Assembly (NCBI RefSeq): GCF_020400655.1
Contig: NZ_JAINRC010000019.1
Location: 62,001 to 126,000 of the forward strand
Source: Streptomyces spinosus
Lineage (GTDB): Bacteria; Actinomycetota; Actinomycetes; Streptomycetales; Streptomycetaceae
DNA: 64,000 nt
Reading direction: 5' to 3'
This document shows positions 42,548 through 49,950 of the stretch, piece by piece. Every line of letters starts with the position of its first letter. The first letter of the stretch is position 1. The notes beneath the pieces were generated by a model. The model saw nothing but the letters and a program-made list of their open reading frames with translations. It searched no databases and was not told where the DNA came from. Position numbers and translations under genes: made by a program.

Positions 42548-42989
42548 TCGTGGACTATTCCTGCCTCGAAGGTAACGCGCAACGTCATCACTGCGTGTAC
42601 GGGCTGACGTCTGCCTGAGGAGCCGGGCTACGGATTGCTCAGCGTGAGGTTGTGAAGGCGCGCGATGCCGAGGAGCGCGTAGTGAGCTCGGCCAGCTGCT
42701 CGAGGACGAGGCGGTACGGCTGCTCCGGCAGACGGTCCGGACAGCGCACTCGCATCACGGTGGAGCCGCCCTGCTGTTGATGCCTGGTCGATCGTCATGC
42801 CCCACCGCCTCCTTCCTCACCGTCAGGGTGTCGAACGCACAATCGAATGGCAGAAGCGCGAGCCTTCCTCACCGCAGCGCTTTCCAGCCCTGCACCCAGA
42901 CCTCTCGCACAGCCCAGAAGGAAGCCCGCCGCTCGCGGGCCCGCCGGACCGGCCGCTGACGACAGCAGCCGCCCCGCGCCCCGCCGGCC
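42548..42989. other. Gap with transposon scraps
   Basis: The minus strand near 42690-42640 reads ALLGIARLHNLTLSNP and a stop, which looks like a transposase ending. The rest contains no recognisable gene. Confidence 0.3.
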
Positions 42990-43204
42990 ACACGTTCGTC
43001 GGCGTGGAACCGTCCCACCACTCCGTCGACATCGCCACCCGCGTGCCCTGGCAGTACACCGGCGTCGCGGGCGAGGTCACCAACCGCCGGGTCGGGGTGT
43101 CGCTGCACCTGGCGTCCGCTAACGTGTCGGCCGCGGTGAACCGGCGTCCGTTCCTGCCCAAAAGCAGGGATCCCACCTCGTCGAAGGCCGACGCCCGCCC
43201 GCGC
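42990..43204 (+). pseudogene. IS701-family transposase fragment
   Basis: The frame reads HTFVGVEPSHHSVDIATRVP, WQYTGVAGEVTNRRVGVSLH and LASANVSAAVNRRPFLPKSR, matching the DDE core of IS701-type transposases (first Asp changed to Glu in VEPSHHS). Only this middle part remains before the peptidase gene. Confidence 0.65.
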
Positions 43205-45217
43205 TCACAGCAGTCCGGGCCGCTGCCACTCGTGACCAAGGACGTGGTGGTCGAGGAAGTTCAGGAACGCCTCGTACCAGACCTGGATGTGGCCCGGGGA
43301 GAGGATCCAGTGGTTCTCGTCCGGGAAGTACAGGTACTTCGCAGGCACCTCGAACCGCTGCAGATCCTGGAAGAGCGCGGCGCCCTGGCCGACCGGCACG
43401 CGGTAGTCCTTCGCGCCGTGGATGACCAGCATCGGCGTACGGATCTTCGCGGCGTCCAGGTACGGGGAGTGCGCCTCGTACCGCTCGGGCCGGGTCACCG
43501 GGTCCCCGAAGATGCACTGAAAGTACCAGGGCGCGTCGGTGTCGCCCTGAAAGGACCGCAGGTCCCACAGGCCCGCGTGGCTCACGATCGCCTTGAACCG
43601 ATCGGTGCTCGTGGCGACCCGGTTGGCCATGTAGCCGCCGTAGGAGCCGCCCCCGAGCGCGGTGCGCGCGGCATCGATGTCGTCACGGGCCTCGGTTGCG
43701 TCGGTCAGCGCCATCACGTCCGTGTACGGGACCCCGCCCCACTGCCCCCAGCCGCGCCGGTGGCCCTGCTGACCGTACCCGGTCGACAGAGCCGGGTCGG
43801 GCAGCAGCACCGCGTAGCCGCGGGCCGCGAACGGCCACGGGTTCCACCGCCAGGTCCAGCCGTTCCAGCTGCCCTGCGGCCCGCCGTGCACGGCGACGAG
43901 CAGCGGCGCGGGGTTCTCGGCCGACGCGCCCTCAGGCAGCACGAGCCAGCCGCGCAGCCGGTACCCGTCCGCCGCGTTGGCGTGCACCTCGGTGAGGGTG
44001 CCCGGCAGCGCGTCGAACGCACCGGGGGCGGGCAGCTCGACCGGCGTCTGGTCGGCAACGCCGGCCTCGAACCTGACCGGCCGCGGCGGCGAGTCGATCG
44101 CGTTGCGCAGCGCGTACAGCGTCAGCCCGTCGGGGGCCACGCAGAGCGAGCCGTACGCGCCCGAGGCGGTGAGCCGGGTCACGGTGCCGTCCGCGTCCCG
44201 CCGGAAGACGGGCGCGTGTCCCTCGACATCGGCCACGAAGAAGAGGGCGTCGTCGACCGGCGAACAGACGGCGCCGACAGGCCAGTTGTCGAACCCGGGC
44301 AGCAGATCGACGGCCGCGCCGCCGTCCACGCCGACCCGGACGAGCGTCATGTCCATCGACTCGTCGTAAGTCGGCCACGTCATCCGCGAGCACACGACCG
44401 CCGAGCCGTCGTGCGTGAACACCGGCGCCTCGTAGAGGTGCTCCACATCGCCCAGGACGAAGACCTCCTCGCCGGTGGTCGCGTCTGCCACTACCACGGC
44501 GGTGCGGTTCTCGGCGGGCACCCGGCCGGGTACGAACCGGGTATAGGCCACTCGCGTCCCGTCGGGCGACAGCGCCACGTCCCCGGGGTGCTCGAGGCCG
44601 ACGCCCTGCCCGCCGGCGTCAACCACGGCGCCATCGGTCCCCGCGCGCACGAAGGTGTGCTGTTCCTCGGGGCCGAGATCGCGGTCCCAGGCGCGGGTCG
44701 GCCCGGCCTCGTACAGGATCGCGGTGACCTTCGCGTCCTTGCGCGCCGTGCGCAGCTTGCCGTGTGCGTCGGCGTCGGAGGCCCCGGGCAGCAGCCCGGC
44801 GGTGTGGGCCAGCGCGCCGGAGTCCCGGGCGACGGTGAACGCGGTGATCCCGCCCGGGTGCCGGGCCACGACGGCGGCCTCACCACGCCCGGGCAGCGCC
44901 CACAGCGCGGCACCCTCGTGCTTGTCCTCCTCACTGTCGTCCTCGCGTTCCGACAGGAAGTACAGCACCCCGTCCGGGCCGAACGCGGGCCCGGACTCGC
45001 CCTTGCCCGACCGGGTCAGGCGCAGCGCCTCGCGCTCCCCGGCCGGATCGATCTCCCACAGCCCGGACACGAACCTGGTCCGGTCCTCCGACAGCGTCTG
45101 CACGGTGGCGACGAGACGGCCACCGTCGGCGGACAGCGCAAGGGAGTTGACGCGAGGCTGGGCGAGAAACGCGGGCAGGTCGTGGAAGGCGGTCGTGCCA
45201 CCGGGGATCGCAGACAT
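43205..45217 (-). CDS. S9-family (prolyl oligopeptidase/acylaminoacyl-peptidase-like) peptidase
   Basis: The 670-residue protein has an N-terminal beta-propeller-like half (LSADGGRLVATVQTLSEDRT, FGPDGVLYFLSEREDDSEED, LSPDGTRVAYTRFVPGRVPA, FTHDGSAVVCSRMTWPTYDE). The C-terminal alpha/beta-hydrolase domain contains PLLVAVHGGPQGSWNGWTW, Ser in TALGGGSYGGYMANRV (about 526), Asp in VIHGAKDYRVPVGQG (about 602) and His in FPDENHWILSPGH (about 635). All catalytic residues are present and there is no signal peptide, so it is a cytoplasmic peptidase. ATG 45217 was chosen; the longer frame runs into IS5 sequence. The ribosome site is poor. Confidence 0.92.
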   Translation of the reverse strand: MSAIPGGTTAFHDLPAFLAQPRVNSLALSADGGRLVATVQTLSEDRTRFVSGLWEIDPAGEREALRLTRSGKGESGPAFGPDGVLYFLSEREDDSEEDKHEGAALWALPGRGEAAVVARHPGGITAFTVARDSGALAHTAGLLPGASDADAHGKLRTARKDAKVTAILYEAGPTRAWDRDLGPEEQHTFVRAGTDGAVVDAGGQGVGLEHPGDVALSPDGTRVAYTRFVPGRVPAENRTAVVVADATTGEEVFVLGDVEHLYEAPVFTHDGSAVVCSRMTWPTYDESMDMTLVRVGVDGGAAVDLLPGFDNWPVGAVCSPVDDALFFVADVEGHAPVFRRDADGTVTRLTASGAYGSLCVAPDGLTLYALRNAIDSPPRPVRFEAGVADQTPVELPAPGAFDALPGTLTEVHANAADGYRLRGWLVLPEGASAENPAPLLVAVHGGPQGSWNGWTWRWNPWPFAARGYAVLLPDPALSTGYGQQGHRRGWGQWGGVPYTDVMALTDATEARDDIDAARTALGGGSYGGYMANRVATSTDRFKAIVSHAGLWDLRSFQGDTDAPWYFQCIFGDPVTRPERYEAHSPYLDAAKIRTPMLVIHGAKDYRVPVGQGAALFQDLQRFEVPAKYLYFPDENHWILSPGHIQVWYEAFLNFLDHHVLGHEWQRPGLL

Positions 45218-45258
45218 GCGGACGATTCTTGCTCGCGAAGGAGGCGGTGAACAGCGGA

Positions 45259-45777
45259 TTACGGGCGCCGCCCGCCAAGGGGTGCCTGCCGCCCGTCCGG
45301 CGAAACGCAGAGAAGCGTCAGCCAGCCGTAGATCCGCTCGACCGCCCAGCGTTTCGGGATCGGCGTGAATCCCCTGGTCCCAGGGGTGCGGGCGATGATT
45401 TCCATGTCGATGCCGAGGGTGGCCGCGTGCTCGACGAGGTGCTGGCGGTAACCGCCGTCGACCCACACCTTGCGGATGCCGGGGTGTTCGGCGGCGACCT
45501 GGTCCAGGAGACGGGTGCCGGCGACGGAGTCCTGCACGCTCGCCGCGGTAACCAGCACGGCAAGCAGGAGACCGAGGGTGTCGGTGACGATGCTCCGTCT
45601 CCTGCCGACGATCTTCTTCCCGGCGTCCACGCCCTGGCTGGAAGCATGAACGCTGCTGGAGGTCTTGACGCTCTGGGCATCGATCACACAGGCCGATGGC
45701 TCGGCATCCCGCCCCTCCTTCTCCCTCAGCAGCCGCCTGAGCAGGCCGTTGAGCTTACTCCACGCCGTCGACTGCAC
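45259..45777 (-). pseudogene. IS5-family transposase, truncated at both ends
   Basis: The frame reads LNGLLRRLLREKEGRDAEPS, ACVIDAQSVKTSSSVHASSQ (first Asp, DAQSVK), GVDAGKKIVGRRRSIVTDTL, VWVDGGYRQHLVEHAATLGI (second Asp) and KRWAVERIYGWLTLL (Glu region WAVERI). The beginning is lost where the desaturase gene ends, and the end after GWL is replaced. It lies directly upstream of the S9 peptidase on the same strand. Confidence 0.78.
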
Positions 45778-45785
45778 CGACGACG

Positions 45786-46862
45786 TCAGGCGCCCCTTCG
45801 GCGCTGCTGCCGGATCGGCTCACCGACCTGATGCAGATGTGTGAGGGCCTCGCGGTACGACTGGATCAGGCCGGTCTCGTGGTAGGGCACTCCGATCTCC
45901 GCGCAGTAGGCTCGGACGACGGTCTGCGCACGGCGCAGATGGGGCGTGGGCATGCTCGGGAACAGGTGGTGCTCGATCTGGTAGTTGAGCCCGCCGAGCA
46001 GAACGTCGGTCAGCCGTCCGCCGCGCACGTTGCGTGAGGTGAGCACCTGGCGGCGCAGGAAATCGGGCCGTTCGTCGCCGCGGAACGTGGGCATGCCCTT
46101 GTGGTTCGGCGCGAAGGTGCACCCGAGGTAGACGCCGAAGAGACACTGGTGCACGGCGAGGAACGCCACCGCCTTGCCCGGGGAGAGCACCAGGAACAGG
46201 GCGGACTGATAGGCCGCGAGGTGAAGCAGGAGCAGCGCCGCCTCCAGCGTCCGGTGCTTCATGCCCGGTGAGCGCAGCGCCCGCAGGCTCGCCACATGCA
46301 GGTTGAAGCCCTCCAGCGTCAGCAGCGGGAAGAACAGCCCCGCCTGGTGACCGCCGATGAGACGGGCCAGGCCCCGGGCGTCGCGGGCCTGTTCCGTGGA
46401 CCACACCAGGATGTCCGGGGCGACGTCCGGGTCGAGTTCCTCGTGGTTGGGGTTGGCGTGGTGACGGGTGTGCTTGTTCATCCACCAGCCGTAGCTCATG
46501 CCGATCCCGAGATTGCCGAAGAGCCGGCCCCACAATTCGCTCGGCCGGCGTCGCCGGAACACCTGACGGTGCGCGAGATCGTGGGCAACGAGAGCGATCT
46601 GGCCGAACATCAGCGCCAGGAAGGCGGCCGTCGCCATCTGCCACCAGGTGTCCCCGAGCGCGGCAAAGGCTCCCCATCCGCCCGCCGTCAGCGCGATCAC
46701 CAGACCGAGGCGCGTCGTGTAGTAGCCCGGACGGCGTCTCATCAGCCCCGCCTCGGTGATACGACGGGACAGCCGCGCGAAGTCACTGCCGGCTCCGGCA
46801 CCGGAGGGACGGGGTCGGGCGCCGGGCACGGTGGCCGCGACGGCCTGCGGGGAAATCGTCAT
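45786..46862 (-). CDS. Membrane fatty-acid desaturase
   Basis: The 358-residue integral-membrane desaturase has the three His boxes: HDLAH in ALVAHDLAHRQVFR (about 94), HTRHH in WWMNKHTRHHANPNHEELD (about 131) and QIEHH in NYQIEHHLFPSMP (about 292), plus hydrophobic helices (LGLVIALTAGGWGAFAAL, MATAAFLALMFGQIALV, LLLLHLAAYQSALFLVL, AVAFLAVHQCLFGVYLG). It probably introduces a double bond into acyl chains of membrane lipids with an electron donor supplied elsewhere. An N-terminal Pro/Ala stretch precedes the core. No redox partner is adjacent. Confidence 0.93.
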   Translation of the reverse strand: MTISPQAVAATVPGARPRPSGAGAGSDFARLSRRITEAGLMRRRPGYYTTRLGLVIALTAGGWGAFAALGDTWWQMATAAFLALMFGQIALVAHDLAHRQVFRRRRPSELWGRLFGNLGIGMSYGWWMNKHTRHHANPNHEELDPDVAPDILVWSTEQARDARGLARLIGGHQAGLFFPLLTLEGFNLHVASLRALRSPGMKHRTLEAALLLLHLAAYQSALFLVLSPGKAVAFLAVHQCLFGVYLGCTFAPNHKGMPTFRGDERPDFLRRQVLTSRNVRGGRLTDVLLGGLNYQIEHHLFPSMPTPHLRRAQTVVRAYCAEIGVPYHETGLIQSYREALTHLHQVGEPIRQQRRRGA

Positions 46863-46980
46863 GCCACCGAGTCTCCGCGCCTGCGACCAGCCGAAACAGC
46901 CTGCCAGTCACCCTCTCGCACAGGGGGTTTACCCCAGGAGGGCGTGGGTGCTGCCCCGAGGCCCACCGGCCCTGGGGGCA

Positions 46981-48463
46981 ATGCCCGGGGCCGGTGACGG
47001 GGACTGGGTCCTGGTCGCCGAGGAGTTGCTGAAGGACGCCGTCGACCTGGGGCACGCCGGTTCCCGGGCCTACCGGGATGAGCGTCGGCGCGCGCACGCC
47101 GAGCAGCGGCCGCTGCCCGAGCTGACCGAGGTCCTCTGGCGGGAGTGGGCGGCCCGGCTGCCCGAGCACGACATCACGGGCCTGCTGCGCGAGCCGGTGG
47201 TGACCGTCCACGCCGACGCCGGCGGCCCGTTCCGCTGGGACCGCGCTGTCCGCGGCGCGCTGGCGGACCTGCTGCGCCGCGACATCGAGACGTCCGACAG
47301 GCGGCCCTGGCCGGTGTACGTCGACCTGGACGAGGTCCGTGTCCTTGACGCCACGGTCTTCCTGGGCCCGGCCCTGGACATGGGCCCGCTGCCGGCCCGC
47401 GCGGTCCTCGACCTCGCCGCGGCGGACGCCGCGGCCGGCCTGCCGCTGGCCGACCGGCTGCGGGCGTGGCCGAGGATCGCGGCTGCGGACGCAGGTGTGC
47501 CCGACCGGGTGCTCGCCGCCTCACCTGGCCGCGCACCCGCCGCCCCCCAACGCCGGGGATGAAGGGGCACAGCAGTGGTGGGACCTGGCGGTCGAGGCCA
47601 CCGTCCGGCTGCTGGCGGGCCGCCCGACGCCGGAAGGCGCCCGGCCGGCCGCTCTGGTGCTGGACACCTGCCCGCCCGGCCGGGCCGCCGGACTGCCCAG
47701 CGGGCCCGCGCGGCACTCGGCCCGGCCCCCGCCGTCGAAGGGATCGACCGAGTCCTGCCCGGCGCCGGCCTGGGCGAGCAGTGCGGCCGGGCCGGTGAGG
47801 CCGTGGAGCCGCCGGCGTCCTGGCTGCGGGCGTGGGCCTGGTCACCGGTCCTGCCCGTGCCGCTGCTGGCCGGCTTCGCTCCGCTGCTGGCCGCGCTGCG
47901 CCGGGCCCGGCCGGAGGGCCCGCCCGACCCGCGCAGTGCCGTCCGCCCGCGGTCGCGCCATCAGTCTCCGTCGTGCTCGCCGCCTTCGCCCTGCCGGAGT
48001 TCGGCGCGTTCCACCTCGCCGCCGCCGCAGCCGCCGCGCGCCGTTCCGAGGACTTCCCCGCCGGCCCGGCCGAGGCCGTGCTCGCCGCCCTCGCGCTCAG
48101 CCGCGCCCTGCCCGCGCCCGCCGACCCGACGTCCCTAACGCGGGCGAGTACGCCGGCCGGGCGAGGTCCGGCCTGCTGACCTTCGTGTGGCGCACCGGTG
48201 ACGGCCTCGGCGATCTCGGCGGTGACCTGCCGGCCGTCCTGGACCAGTTGCACGACCTCACAGAGCCGCTCACCCACCCCGCCGCCCCGCCGCCGACTGC
48301 GGCGGCGGCCGCTCCGGCAACGCCCGCCACCGGCCCGGCCGCCCGGCCGCCCGGCCGCCCGGCCGCCCGCCGCCGGCCGCGCGGCCGGGGAGGAACAGGA
48401 GCTGCCCGCAGGCTGCTGGACGCTCACCCGGCGGTGCGCGCGCTGGACTGCCTCCTGGAGTGA
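46981..48463 (+). pseudogene. Unknown-family gene, repeatedly frameshifted (copy 1)
   Basis: The first frame (from ATG 46981) reads WVLVAEELLKDAVDLGHAGS, EHDITGLLREPVVTVHADAG and GPARAVLDLAAADAAAGLPL-like sequence to about 47520. The coding signal then moves through other frames: NAGDEGAQQWWDLAVEATVR, ASWLRAWAWSPVLPVPLLAG then FAPLLAALRRARPE, ALPEFGAFHLAAAAAAARRS, and finally SGLLTFVWRTGDGLGDLGGD to a stop at 48463. Together these suggest one gene of about 490 codons broken by three or more frameshifts. The family is unknown. A related relic lies at 57882-58340. Confidence 0.5.
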
Positions 48464-48474
48464 TGGGAGTCCCG

Positions 48475-49237
48475 ATGCCCGCAAGCCACCCACCACCCCT
48501 GCCAAAGGCCCGTCTGGCGTCGGCCACCGCCAGCAGCAGGACCTTCATCGGCGAGATCGGCCGATTCCAGAAAGGCGAGAAGGCACGACTCACGGCCGAG
48601 GCCGAGCGGGCCGACCACGTCGTCGCCGCCATCGATGCGGCCCTGACCACCGTCACTGGAGGAGTGCATGGGCAGGATCAGTGGCACCGACCGGTCCGAA
48701 AGGAGGAAGCGATCCGGGCCGCCATGGACCGGCTCCTTCGTGGCGAACTCCCGCCCGGTGGCCGCTGCAACCTCAAGACCCTGGCGGCAGAGGCGGGAGT
48801 GACCCGCACCGGCTTCTATCCGAAGAAAGGACCGCGACGGCACCGTCCGAGAAGGGCCCTACCGGCACCTCGGTGACGAGTTCGTACGCCGTCTGGCGGC
48901 CCTCCAGGAGGCCGGGGAGGTGCCAGACCCCAGAGACGCCGAGATCGAGCGCCTGAAGGCCAAGAACACCGAACTGGAGGACCGCGTTGCCGAGAGAGAT
49001 AAGAACCTCGAGGAACTGGCCGCGTTCAAGAAGCTTGCGTTGTCCCGCCTTGCCGCCCAGCACGACGACATCATGCACTTGCGCAGCCCACAGCAGATCA
49101 CCCAACTGCCTCCGCCCGTCGCACTGGCCGCCGTTCCTCCTGCGAGAGCAATTCACGTCAACTGGCCCTCGCCGTGGGCGATTTTGGCCAGCCGGACGCC
49201 CTCCTGCATTACCTTGGCCCTGGTGCAACGGAAGTGA
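48475..49237 (+). pseudogene. HTH plus coiled-coil protein (TnpC-like), single frameshift
   Basis: From ATG 48475 behind GGGAG the frame reads LPKARLASATASSRTFIGEI, EAIRAAMDRLLRGELPPGGR and an HTH-like CNLKTLAAEAGVTRTGFYPK. A one-base shift near 48828 moves it to DRDGTVREGPYRHLGDEFVR, then a strong coiled coil (DAEIERLKAKNTELEDRVAE then RDKNLEELAAFKKLALSRLA). The combination of a short HTH and a coiled coil resembles accessory proteins of Tn554-like elements, but there is no recombinase nearby. It is inactive unless the shift is a sequence error. The last ~45 codons have low similarity to anything. Confidence 0.5.
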
Positions 49238-49251
49238 CGACGGGGGATGTG

Positions 49252-49950
49252 ATGAACGGAGGACCGGAAACGCCTGCGGGCACACCGGTGCGAAACGTCG
49301 TCCGGGACATCGTCGCCGAGCTGGCGCCGCATGAGCTGATCGTGCTCGACGCTCTGCTTCTGGTGGACGACGACACCGCGTTGCGGCGACTCGCCCGCGG
49401 TCGGCACCGGGACCCTCTGGGATTCGGGCTGGGCGAGGCCGCGACCCTGCTGACTCCCGTGGTGTGGATGGCGCTGGACGAAGCGGCACGGCAAGTCGTG
49501 TCGACCACCGTCGCCTCCGCCGGCCGGCGGGCAGGTCCGTGGCTGCGCCGGATCAGGCGCCGGCCGGCAGAGCCGGCACAGTCCCGTCCACTCCCGCCGT
49601 TGACGCCCGAACAACTGGAAGCCGTACGGTCCCGGGTGGCCCGGCTCGCCGTGGAGAGCGGGCTGGAGCGGGAGGCGGCCGGGGCACTCGCCGAACGGGT
49701 GGTGGCCCGGCTCGTACTACCCGCCGAACCGGAACCCGGTGACGGCGCCGAGCCGGAACCACAGGACGGCGCCGAACCGGAACCACAGGACGGCGCCGAA
49801 CCGGAACCACAGGACGGCGCCGAGCCTGAACCCGACGGCAGCGCGGAACCGGAACCGGACCATCGCGCCCCGCACCGGGACTCCCCCTCGAACGCCGGTC
49901 CCTCGGCGGGCCGCGAATCGGACCGGGATGAGCGGAGCGGCCGCGCATGA
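49252..49950 (+). CDS. Partner protein of the M48 protease, with EPEPQDGA repeats
   Basis: The 232-residue soluble protein has an N-terminal helical part (VRNVVRDIVAELAPHELIVL, RRLARGRHRDPLGFGLGEAA), a middle part with a helix bundle (LTPEQLEAVRSRVARLAVES, REAAGALAERVVARLVLPAE), and a C-terminal acidic Pro/Glu-rich tail with exact 8-residue repeats (EPEPQDGA). Its stop overlaps the ATG of the metalloprotease gene (ATGA at 49947-49950), so the two are coupled. The acidic tail could tether or regulate. I do not recognise the N-terminal domain. Confidence 0.75.
   Translation: MNGGPETPAGTPVRNVVRDIVAELAPHELIVLDALLLVDDDTALRRLARGRHRDPLGFGLGEAATLLTPVVWMALDEAARQVVSTTVASAGRRAGPWLRRIRRRPAEPAQSRPLPPLTPEQLEAVRSRVARLAVESGLEREAAGALAERVVARLVLPAEPEPGDGAEPEPQDGAEPEPQDGAEPEPQDGAEPEPDGSAEPEPDHRAPHRDSPSNAGPSAGRESDRDERSGRA
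49747..49818 (+). repeat. Three tandem 24-bp repeats in the partner gene
   Basis: Near-identical 24-bp units start at 49747, 49771 and 49795, each containing GGAACCACAGGACGGC. They encode the acidic EPEPQDGA repeat and are prone to copy-number change by slippage. Confidence 0.85.

Noticed and set aside
42797..45250. 817-codon plus-strand open frame opposite the S9 peptidase
   Set aside because: Its Arg/Val/Gly-rich translation is the mirror of the peptidase gene. Only its first part (42990-43204) has genuine IS701 content.
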